The notes below the pieces were generated by a model. It did no database searches. It saw nothing but the letters and a program-made list of their open reading frames with translations, and was not told where the DNA came from. From contig NZ_FUYM01000004.1 in NCBI RefSeq assembly GCF_900167915.1, positions 434,001 through 498,000 of the forward strand: a DNA stretch of 64,000 bases, read 5' to 3'. Positions within the stretch are counted from its first letter, which is position 1, and each line of letters opens with the position of its first letter. The DNA is from Rhizorhabdus histidinilytica. Its GTDB lineage: Bacteria; Pseudomonadota; Alphaproteobacteria; Sphingomonadales; Sphingomonadaceae. A program made the position numbers and the translations under genes. Below are positions 8,883-16,171 of the stretch, one piece after another.

Positions 8883-9278
8883 TCAACGGTTGAAATAGGC
8901 GATCGCCTCGATCTCGATCATGAAATCGGTGTTGACGAGCCGATTGATCTCCACCCCGGTCGCGGCCGGCGGGACGACGCCCTGATAGAAGTCCGCCCGC
9001 GCCTGTGCGCCGTCGAAGAATTTGTCCATGTCGGTGACGTAGATGGTCTCCTTGACGATATCGGTCGGATCGAGGCCGTGATGCTTCAGCGTCCGGCCGA
9101 TGTCGGCGTAGATCGAACGCATCTGCGCCCCCATGTCGCCGACATTGGTCGGGGTGCCGTCGTCGTCCCAGCTCACGCAGCCCGAGATGAACAGGAAATC
9201 GCCGGCGCGCACCGCCTGCGAAAAGCCATAGTCGTTCTCGATCGGCCGCGGGCGAAACGCCTTGTCGATATCCACCAT
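8883..9278 (-). CDS. RidA family (YjgF/YER057c) imine/enamine deaminase-like protein
   Basis: 131-residue RidA-family protein. Members hydrolyse reactive enamine/imine intermediates or take part in catabolism of N-containing ring cleavage products. The C-terminal segment keeps the family pattern EINRLVN...IEIEAIA with an Arg at the usual substrate-carboxylate position. Start ATG 9278 is preceded by AAGGAGCAG at good spacing. It lies last in a minus-strand group (TonB receptor, Rieske oxygenase, RidA) with 60 bp to the oxygenase. A RidA paralogue next to an oxygenase and a molybdenum hydroxylase suggests a substrate or intermediate containing nitrogen, which is an inference. Confidence 0.88.
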   Translation of the reverse strand: MVDIDKAFRPRPIENDYGFSQAVRAGDFLFISGCVSWDDDGTPTNVGDMGAQMRSIYADIGRTLKHHGLDPTDIVKETIYVTDMDKFFDGAQARADFYQGVVPPAATGVEINRLVNTDFMIEIEAIAYFNR

Positions 9279-9338
9279 AATCTGCTCCTTCGTGAGAAGG
9301 GAGGATGGCACCGGCACGGGGGCATCCTCCCAGGACGG

Positions 9339-10379
9339 CTAGTGAATGAACGGCGCGCTCGGATGAGCACGCGGATAGGCGCGCAGATAATCGAGGAAAC
9401 GCGCCAGCGTCTTGTCCGATTTTGTGAGCGTTCCGGGCCGATATCTGATCGTGTTGAGCACGGGCAAATCCTCGTTCAGCACATGGCTCTCGAAGACCTT
9501 CATCTCGTTGAGCAGAGCCAGTCCGGCGGCGTTGCCGTCGTCTTCGGACCGCCGCGTCACGATCCCGGCATAGATGCCGGACTTGTTGGGGCGGCTGCAT
9601 CCGAAGACGGTGAAGGCCCCGTACCAGCGGCCGTTGTGGGTGCCTTCCTGGAAGAAGATGTTCGAGCCGTGGATGCCGAGCTTCCAGGCCAGCTCGGCCT
9701 CGCCCTTCTGGTTCTGCTCGGCGGTGCCGCCGGAGAAATTATAGTGGAAACCCCATTCGTGCCAGTGGACCAGCTTATGGGGGTCCTCATGCTCGAAGCT
9801 GACGCCGTGCAGCACCTTGAGATGCTGCATGTCGGGCGTGTTCGCGGCGAATACCCATCCATCGCAGTCCATCACGGCACCGCGGAAGGTGCTGATGTTC
9901 AGCTCGCTTTCGTCATGGGGGAAGAGGTCGGGGAAATCGAACAGCGGCTTGACCCCGTTGAACGCCATCACCAGCCCGAGCCGCTCGATCGTCGGGAATT
10001 TGAAGAGGCGTGCCGTCCGCGGCGGATGATCGCCGATCGCCGTCTTCACGCAATGGCCCGCCGAATCGAACTGCCAGTGATGGAAGGGGCATTGCACATT
10101 GTCGCCGACCACCGCACCGACGCCGATATCCGCCCCCAGATGGGGACAATAGGCGCTCATCACATGCGCCTTGCCCTCGCTGTCGCGGTAGACCAACACC
10201 CGTCCGCCGAGGAACTCGCGGCTGATCACGCGCCCCGTTTCGAGCTCGTCGCTGAGGCAAAGGGGAAACCAGCTCTGCGTGTAGACGCCATTCTCGCCTT
10301 CGCCCGGAATGGGGGCTGCGAGATGGCGGACCGGGACGTCCGCCTCCTCGTCATGGTTCTGCAGCGGCTGGCCGGTCAT
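9339..10379 (-). CDS. Rieske non-heme iron oxygenase, terminal oxygenase component
   Basis: 346-residue single-subunit aromatic/steroid ring-hydroxylating oxygenase. The Rieske cluster motif is C78-x-H80 and C97-x2-H100 (CPH...CPFH). The mononuclear iron site shows N180-x2-D183-x2-H186-x4-H191 (NTPDMQHLKVLH), as in KshA/VanA-like oxygenases. Later residues include VLNEDLPVL with the usual Glu-Asp. Start ATG 10379 has GGAG at 9-base spacing; an ATG 15 bases upstream lacks a ribosome site. No ferredoxin or reductase gene is nearby, so electrons must come from partners elsewhere. It sits between RidA and a TonB receptor. The substrate is unknown; KshA-like and phenylpropionate-type monooxygenases are the nearest groups by motif. 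Confidence 0.92.
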   Translation of the reverse strand: MTGQPLQNHDEEADVPVRHLAAPIPGEGENGVYTQSWFPLCLSDELETGRVISREFLGGRVLVYRDSEGKAHVMSAYCPHLGADIGVGAVVGDNVQCPFHHWQFDSAGHCVKTAIGDHPPRTARLFKFPTIERLGLVMAFNGVKPLFDFPDLFPHDESELNISTFRGAVMDCDGWVFAANTPDMQHLKVLHGVSFEHEDPHKLVHWHEWGFHYNFSGGTAEQNQKGEAELAWKLGIHGSNIFFQEGTHNGRWYGAFTVFGCSRPNKSGIYAGIVTRRSEDDGNAAGLALLNEMKVFESHVLNEDLPVLNTIRYRPGTLTKSDKTLARFLDYLRAYPRAHPSAPFIH

Positions 10380-10479
10380 GGCAGGATTCTCCATATCATC
10401 TGGTTTGAGTGTGCCGTCTCGGGGGCCGAGCGGCCGGAAGGACGGCGACCGACGCCGCCGCCTCCCGGCGCGGCGCCCG

Positions 10480-12834
10480 TCAGTAGCGCCAGCTTGCCTG
10501 CAGCCCGTAGGTACGGGGCATGCCGGTGAAGCGGACGATCGACGACAGGCTGTCGAGAACGTTGGTCCAGTAATATTTGTTGGTGAGGTTGCGGACGAAG
10601 GCCCCGACCTTCACCTTGTTCTCGCCGAAGGAGACGCCCGCGCGCACGTCGATCAGCGTATAGGCCTTGATCACCTGCCGCGTGTCGGCGCTGGTGAAGG
10701 CGGTGTCGCGGTTCGCCAGCACCGAGGAGGTCGCGCTGTTGTAGACCGCGGAGACGCCTGCATAGCCCTCATGCCCGGTGCCAAGCGGGAAGCGATATTC
10801 GGCATCGCCGACCAGCGACCATTTGGGCGCATAGGGGAAGCGCTGCCCCTTGAAGTTGGTCGGCGTGCCGAAGGCGTCGAAGCCGTCATAGCGGGTCACC
10901 CGCGTCTGGAGATAGGTGCCGCCCGCACTGAGCGTCAGCCCATCGACTGGGCGCAGGGTCAGCGACGCCTCGATGCCCTTGCTCCAGCTGCTGGGAATCT
11001 GGACCAGTCCGTCGAGCGTTCCGAACAGTGGATCGGGTTTGCGGCTGCGGAGCTGCTTGTTCTTGTAGTCGTTGTAGAAGCCCGCGATCGTCAGCTCGCC
11101 GAGCCGGTCGGGCAGCGACGCCTTGAGGCCCAGCTCGTAGGTGAGCACCGATTCCTGGTGGACCGGGAGCAAGCCGGTATAGCTGACCACCGAAGCGGTC
11201 GGGAAGCTGCCGGCCTTGTAGCCCTTGGCGATGCGGCCATAGACCATCGCCTTGTCGCTGAGCTTATAGTCGACGACCGCGTTCCACGAGAGATTGTCCT
11301 CGTTGAGCTTGTCGAACAGCAGCGGGTCGTAGGTCTGCGGGAAGTTCGGCGTGAACACCGAGCATTGCCCGTCGGCGAGGCTGGTCCCGAAGATCTGGTT
11401 GAACCAGTCGGCGGTGACGCCGAGCACGAAGGAACAGCCGCTGAACGATCGCCTCACATTGGTGTAGCGGGCGCCGGCGGTGAGCTTCACCCGATCGGTG
11501 AGCTGGACTTCGCCATTGAGGAAGGCGGCATAGGTCTTCGAAATCTGATGGGTGAAACTGTACGTATATTCGGGCAGCAGGTGACCCGGCACGAAATAGA
11601 GCGGATCGGCCGAGACCGACTGGCCGATATTGTAGAAGATCCGATCGTAGACGTTGAACCTGTCATAGTTGAGGCCCGAGGTGATCCGGACCTTGTCGAA
11701 ATCGGCGTTGAGCCGAAGCTCCTGCGAAAACGCGTGGATATAGCCGGTCGTGTTATTGTCGGCCGAGTTGAGCGTGGTGCCGTCGAAATCCTGCACCGAG
11801 TCGGTCTTGTAACGCGAATAGGAGGTGATCGAGATCAGCTTGAGATTGTCGGTCAGCCCCTTTTCGAGGCGCAGCGATCCCTGGATGAAGCTGTCGTCGC
11901 GCTTGTTCGCGCGGCCGTAGACGCCCGCCCCCCAGTCGGCCGAGCGATTGTCGCGCGGCGGGCGCGGATAGGCGCGGAACGCCGCCGCCTCGGGATTGCC
12001 GCAGGTGCCGGCGGTCGACGCCCCACAACTGTCGACCAGCAACTGGGGCGCCTGGGTGTCGCCCCGGTCCTGCCAGGCGCTCAGCATCGCGCGGACGGTG
12101 AAGTCCGGCCCGGCGTCCCAGGTGACGATCGCGCGGCCCTGGAGCTGCTTGACCTTGCCGAGGTCGTCGTTGCGGGTGATGCTCTTCTGCCAGGGCCCGC
12201 CCTGGACGACGCGCGCCGCGACGCGGGCCGATAGCCTGTCGCTCAGCGGGCCGCTGACGAACCCCTGCGCGTCATAGGTGGAGAAGCGCGACAGGGTGAG
12301 ATCGGCGCCCGCCGCAAGCGCGGCGGTCGGCTGCGCGGCGATATAGTTGATCGCGCCGCCGGTCGTGTTCTGGCCGAACAGCGTCCCCTGCGGCCCCTTG
12401 AGCACCTCGACCCGCTGGAGGTCGAGCACCGCGAGCTTGGTCGTTGCGCTGAACGGCAGCGGCACCTCGTCGACATAGACCGCGACGGTGGGCGCGGCCG
12501 ACAGGCTGGTCTCGTAGAAGCCGATGCCGCGCATGGTGTAGACAGGCGTATTGAACGGCGACGGCTGGACGGTCAGGCCGGGAACGATCTTCACCAGGTC
12601 CTCGGGCGAGCGGACGCCCGCGCTGAGCAGCTTGTCGCCGCTGGCGATGGTCAGCGACATCGGCACGGTCCGCGCGCTTTCCTCGCGCTTGTTGGCGGTG
12701 ACGATGATCTCGGCCGGATCATCCGCGACCGCGGGCGCCGCCTCGGCAGCATGGAGCGGGGTAGTCAGCCCCTGGCTCGCGACGACGGTCAGGCAACTGG
12801 CCGCGAGCAGCCGGGCGATGGTGGAATTGGCCAT
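10480..12834 (-). CDS. TonB-dependent outer-membrane receptor
   Basis: 784-residue receptor with a signal peptide (cleavage near HAAEA), a plug domain beginning around EIIVTANKREESARTVPMS and containing RVEVLKGPQGTLFGQNTTGG, and a C-terminal barrel ending RTYGLQASWRY with a terminal aromatic residue. There is no STN signalling domain, so it is a pure transporter. It is the first gene of the minus-strand TonB receptor-Rieske-RidA group, with GAGGGGAT before ATG 12834. Sphingomonads use such receptors to bring catabolic substrates through the outer membrane, so it probably imports the substrate of this cluster. Confidence 0.95.
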   Translation of the reverse strand: MANSTIARLLAASCLTVVASQGLTTPLHAAEAAPAVADDPAEIIVTANKREESARTVPMSLTIASGDKLLSAGVRSPEDLVKIVPGLTVQPSPFNTPVYTMRGIGFYETSLSAAPTVAVYVDEVPLPFSATTKLAVLDLQRVEVLKGPQGTLFGQNTTGGAINYIAAQPTAALAAGADLTLSRFSTYDAQGFVSGPLSDRLSARVAARVVQGGPWQKSITRNDDLGKVKQLQGRAIVTWDAGPDFTVRAMLSAWQDRGDTQAPQLLVDSCGASTAGTCGNPEAAAFRAYPRPPRDNRSADWGAGVYGRANKRDDSFIQGSLRLEKGLTDNLKLISITSYSRYKTDSVQDFDGTTLNSADNNTTGYIHAFSQELRLNADFDKVRITSGLNYDRFNVYDRIFYNIGQSVSADPLYFVPGHLLPEYTYSFTHQISKTYAAFLNGEVQLTDRVKLTAGARYTNVRRSFSGCSFVLGVTADWFNQIFGTSLADGQCSVFTPNFPQTYDPLLFDKLNEDNLSWNAVVDYKLSDKAMVYGRIAKGYKAGSFPTASVVSYTGLLPVHQESVLTYELGLKASLPDRLGELTIAGFYNDYKNKQLRSRKPDPLFGTLDGLVQIPSSWSKGIEASLTLRPVDGLTLSAGGTYLQTRVTRYDGFDAFGTPTNFKGQRFPYAPKWSLVGDAEYRFPLGTGHEGYAGVSAVYNSATSSVLANRDTAFTSADTRQVIKAYTLIDVRAGVSFGENKVKVGAFVRNLTNKYYWTNVLDSLSSIVRFTGMPRTYGLQASWRY

Positions 12835-13176
12835 GTTTCGATCCCCTCTTTTATTGAGTCCTTGAAGCCAACGAGGCTCCGATAATCCCGGCCAAGCCCC
12901 TCTTCACGATAGCCCATAAATCTGGACGGCCTCCGCGCCGGCCAGTCCGAAGCGCACATCCCATCCCACCCGATTCATGGGGGGCGGTCCGGAAATTCCC
13001 GATTTCCCTGCAGTTCGCCAAGGCCCCGACCCGCCGCCGGCACCCCATTTTTTTCGGGGCTGTCCTCGTCCGGCGATCGCGTCATGCATCGCTGGACAAT
13101 GGGCGCGGGCCTCCCGCCTCCATGCCGCTCATAGAACAATACCGGACTTCGGCCCGGCCCCTGGAGAGACGGAGAG
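12835..13176. promoter_or_regulatory. Divergent intergenic region with an inverted repeat
   Basis: 342 bp between the TonB receptor (minus) and the E1 alpha gene (plus), with no plausible gene. It contains the perfect inverted repeat GGAAAT-5-ATTTCC at 12991-13007, a candidate operator near the middle of the divergent region. A C/T-rich then T-rich run lies at about 13043-13059. The ribosome site for E1 alpha (GGAGAGACGGAGAG) is at its right end. Confidence 0.4.
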
Positions 13177-14031
13177 ATGTCGAACTATCCGAAGCCCGAC
13201 GGCCCCACCCTGCGGGCCATCTACGAGAAAGCCGCCCGCATCCAGTTCAACGACGAACGGGTGATCAAGGAGATCAAGGCCGGCAAGCTGGTGATGCCCT
13301 TCTACAGCACCCGCGGCCAGGAGATCATACCGGCAGCGATCTCGGTCTCGCTGACCGACGACGATTATGTGAACACCATCTATCGCGGCGGCCACGACCA
13401 GATCGCCAAGGGCTTCCCGCTCGCCGATTATTGGGCCGAGATCGCCGGCCGCGTGACCGGCGCATGCAAGGGCAAGGGCGGCCCGATGCACCTGACCTAC
13501 CCCGCCAAGGGGATCATGGTGACGACCGGCATCGTCGGCAGCACCGCCCCCATCGCCAACGGCCTGGCCTGGGCGGCCAAGCTCGAAGGCAAGGGCCGCG
13601 TCACCATCGCCAATTTCGGAGACGGCGCCGCCAATATCGGCGCGGTCCACGAGGCGATGGAAGGGATCCGGGTCGACGGCAACGATCCCGACGAGATGTA
13701 CGGCGTGGCGCGCTGGGCGATCGATCGCGCCCGCGCCGGCGAGGGTCCGACCTTCATCGAGGCGACCACCTTCCGCTTCAACGGGCACCTGATCGGCGAG
13801 GCCGGCGGCTATATGGACAAGGAACTCTACGCCGCCTCGCAGACGCGCGATCCGATGCCGATCCTGCGCCGCCGCCTCGTCGAGGAGGGGATCGTCGCGG
13901 CCGGGGAACTCGACGCGCTCGACGCCTCGATCCGCGCCGAGATCGATGCCGCGGTCAGGACGGCCTACGCCGCCGACTATCCCGATCCTTCCGAACTGAA
14001 GGTCGACGTGCTCGTCGACGCGATCGCCTGA
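13177..14031 (+). CDS. ThDP-dependent dehydrogenase E1 component alpha subunit with internal in-frame deletion
   Basis: 284-residue AcoA/PdhA-type E1 alpha subunit. Family members are near 325-330 residues. The start of the thiamine diphosphate motif is present (NFGDGAANIGAVHEAM, GDG at 148-150). It is followed directly by EGIRVDGNDP, a segment that normally lies about 44 residues further on. The missing part includes the Asn-Asn that closes the GDG-x(24-27)-NN motif and helps hold ThDP and Mg. The rest is well conserved (FYSTRGQE, YRGGHDQIAKG, GKGGPMHL, FRFNGH), and the frame is intact. As written the protein may not bind ThDP normally. The start has a strong GGAG region. E1 beta starts 14 bp after the stop. 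Confidence 0.85.
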   Translation: MSNYPKPDGPTLRAIYEKAARIQFNDERVIKEIKAGKLVMPFYSTRGQEIIPAAISVSLTDDDYVNTIYRGGHDQIAKGFPLADYWAEIAGRVTGACKGKGGPMHLTYPAKGIMVTTGIVGSTAPIANGLAWAAKLEGKGRVTIANFGDGAANIGAVHEAMEGIRVDGNDPDEMYGVARWAIDRARAGEGPTFIEATTFRFNGHLIGEAGGYMDKELYAASQTRDPMPILRRRLVEEGIVAAGELDALDASIRAEIDAAVRTAYAADYPDPSELKVDVLVDAIA

Positions 14032-14045
14032 GCGGAGACACGACC

Positions 14046-15029
14046 ATGACCGACCCCGTCAAGATGACGATGATCGACGCGATCAACCGCGCCCTCCACG
14101 ACGCGATGGAGGAGAATGGCAGGATATTGCTGCTCGGCGAGGACGTCGCCGATCCCGAGGACGGCGGCGTCTTCGGCGCGACCCGGGGGCTTTCCACCAG
14201 GTTCGGCGAGGACCGGGTCAAATCCACCCCGATCTCCGAACAGGCGATCGTCGGCGCCGCCATCGGCGCGTCGCTGGTCGGCTACCGCCCGGTCGCCGAG
14301 GTGATGCTGATGAACTTCATGACCGTCGCGATGGACATGCTGGTCAACCATGCCGCCAAGCTGCGCTTCATGTCGGGCGGCCAGACGAGCGTGCCGATCA
14401 CGGTCCGCACGATGACCGGCAGCGGCCTCTCGCTCGGTGGCCAGCACAGCGATTTCGTCGAGGCCTGGTTCGCGCACACCGCCGGCATGAAAGTGGTGAT
14501 CCCGTCGAGCGCCAACGACGCCTACGGCCTGCTCCGTTCGGCGATCGACGACGAGGATCCGGTGATCTTCGTCGAGACGCTGCCGATCTACTGGGCGCAG
14601 GGCGACGTCAGCTTCGAGCGGATTCCGATCGGCAGGGCCCGCGTGTGCCGCGAGGGCAGCGACCTGACGATCATCGCCTATGGGCAGATGGTGCCGCACA
14701 GCCTGACCGTCGCGGCCGAGCTCGCCAAGCAGGGCAAGTCTGTCGAGGTGGTCGACCTCCGGACCGTTTCCCCCTGGGACCGGGACACCGTGCTGGCGAG
14801 CGTCGCCAAGACCGGCCGCGCGCTGATCGTCCATGAGGCGGTCAAGGAATATGGCGTCGGCGCGGAGATCGCCTCGGTGATCGGCGAGGCGCTGTTCGGC
14901 CAACTCAAGGCGCCGATCCAGCGGCTCGGCGGCGCCTATTGCCCGGTGCCGTTCAGTAAGCCGCTCGAACAGGCCTTCGCCCCCAATGCCGACAGCATCG
15001 GCGCCGCGGCGACCGCGCTGCTTTCCTGA
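14046..15029 (+). CDS. ThDP-dependent 2-oxoacid/acetoin dehydrogenase E1 component beta subunit
   Basis: 327-residue transketolase-fold beta subunit (AcoB/PdhB type). Conserved stretches include LLLGEDVADPEDGGVFGATRG, TPISEQAIVGAAIG with the Glu that activates the ThDP aminopyrimidine, GGQHSDFVEAWFAHTAG, and the C-terminal transketolase domain (VDLRTVSPWD, VHEAVKEYGVGAEIA). Length is normal, unlike its alpha partner. It is expected to form an alpha2-beta2 E1 with the upstream gene and to pass an acyl or hydroxyalkyl group to a lipoyl arm. ATG 14046 lies 14 bp after E1 alpha; the lipoyl protein gene follows after 22 bp. Confidence 0.93.
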   Translation: MTDPVKMTMIDAINRALHDAMEENGRILLLGEDVADPEDGGVFGATRGLSTRFGEDRVKSTPISEQAIVGAAIGASLVGYRPVAEVMLMNFMTVAMDMLVNHAAKLRFMSGGQTSVPITVRTMTGSGLSLGGQHSDFVEAWFAHTAGMKVVIPSSANDAYGLLRSAIDDEDPVIFVETLPIYWAQGDVSFERIPIGRARVCREGSDLTIIAYGQMVPHSLTVAAELAKQGKSVEVVDLRTVSPWDRDTVLASVAKTGRALIVHEAVKEYGVGAEIASVIGEALFGQLKAPIQRLGGAYCPVPFSKPLEQAFAPNADSIGAAATALLS

Positions 15030-15051
15030 CGAAGAGGATCGGAACCGGACG

Positions 15052-15282
15052 ATGACGACACAGGTGCTGCTGCCCAAGCTGGGCTTTTCGATGAGCGAGG
15101 GCGAGCTGAGCGAATGGCTGGTGCCCGACGGGGCGATGGTCACCGAGGGCCAGCCGCTCTATGCGCTCGAAAGCGAGAAATCGACGCAGGAGGTCGAGGC
15201 CCCGGCCAGCGGCCGGCTGCGGATCATCGCCGCCATCGGCCAGACCTATGAGGTCGGCGCCGTCCTGGCCGAGATCGAATAA
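15052..15282 (+). CDS. Stand-alone lipoyl/biotinyl-domain carrier protein
   Basis: 76-residue protein consisting only of a lipoyl domain: VLLPKLGFSMSEGELSEWLV, then the swinging-arm hairpin with Lys43 in LESEKSTQEVEAP, then GQTYEVGAVLAEIE. Normally this domain is fused to the E2 acyltransferase; here the frame stops right after it, and no E2 catalytic or E3-binding domain follows. It probably acts as a free lipoyl carrier for the E1 subunits encoded upstream, working with an E2/E3 from elsewhere or in another reaction type. Intact frame and spacing make it look like a deliberate small gene, not a remnant. Confidence 0.88.
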   Translation: MTTQVLLPKLGFSMSEGELSEWLVPDGAMVTEGQPLYALESEKSTQEVEAPASGRLRIIAAIGQTYEVGAVLAEIE

Positions 15283-15348
15283 TTGAGGCTTGCTTTCTGG
15301 AAGGCGCGGCCCAAGCCTGGGCGGCATCATGCCGCTCCAGGTTCAGCC

Positions 15349-16167
15349 ATGACCGATACTGCCGCCGGCGGCGCCACGCCCCTACGCTATTCGGCGCCAA
15401 CGACCATCGAGGAGATGGTGGCACTGCTCGCCGGGGACCGGGGCGCAACGCTGATCGCCGGCGGTCAGAGCCTGTTGCCGCCGCTGCTGGCCGGCGTCGG
15501 CGCCGCGACCCATCTCGTCGACATCCGCAACGTCGAGCGGCTTCGCGCGATCGAGATCGGCGAGGACGAGATCTTCATCGGCGCGGGCAACCGCTTCTCC
15601 GACCTGCTGCGCGGCCCGGTCGCCGGACTGCTGCCCGCGCTCGCCGAGGCGCTGCGCCATGTCGGCACGACCACCATCCGCAACCGCGCCACGCTCGGCG
15701 GCAACATCGCCTGGGCCGATCCCCGCGCCGAGGCGCCGATGGTGCTGATGCTCCACGGCGCGACGGTGCGGACCGACCGCCGCGCCATCCCGATGGCGAC
15801 GCTGCCCGTCGGTCCTTTCAAGACCCGGCTGGCGCGCGACGAGGTCATCCTGGGCGTGACCGTGCCGCGCCGTCCCGATCCCGCCGCGATGCGCTTCGCC
15901 GAACTGCTCGACCGCCACAGCGCCGGCAAGGCGGTGGTGTCGGTCGCGGTCCGACCGGCCGGCGACGCGATCGACTTCGCGATCGCCGGGCTGCTCGACC
16001 GGCCGGTGACCGCCACCGCGCCGGTCGCCTCGCTCGATCGCAGCCTGAGCGAGATCGAGCGCAGCCACCGGCCGCTCGAGGACCCGTTCCATTCCTACCG
16101 CTACCGCCGCGAAATGGCGCTCGTGCTGCTGCATCGGGCGCTGGCGGCCTCGATCGAAGGACGTTGA
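15349..16167 (+). CDS. Molybdenum hydroxylase FAD-binding medium subunit (CoxM/XdhB type)
   Basis: 272-residue FAD subunit of the xanthine dehydrogenase/CO dehydrogenase family. It shows both FAD motifs: LIAGGQSLLPPLLAGV, and TTIRNRATLGGNIAWADPRA, plus the C-terminal CO_deh_flav domain ending in FHSYRYRREMALVLLHRAL. It would accept electrons from the 2Fe-2S subunit encoded at 5963. The usual order is M-S-L or M-L-S in one operon; here M sits 6.5 kb from the S-L pair, between a lipoyl protein and an acyl-CoA ligase. ATG 15349 is the only good start. The ligase starts 4 bp after its stop. It is the sole FAD-subunit gene in the window. Confidence 0.9.
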   Translation: MTDTAAGGATPLRYSAPTTIEEMVALLAGDRGATLIAGGQSLLPPLLAGVGAATHLVDIRNVERLRAIEIGEDEIFIGAGNRFSDLLRGPVAGLLPALAEALRHVGTTTIRNRATLGGNIAWADPRAEAPMVLMLHGATVRTDRRAIPMATLPVGPFKTRLARDEVILGVTVPRRPDPAAMRFAELLDRHSAGKAVVSVAVRPAGDAIDFAIAGLLDRPVTATAPVASLDRSLSEIERSHRPLEDPFHSYRYRREMALVLLHRALAASIEGR

Positions 16168-16171
16168 GAAC

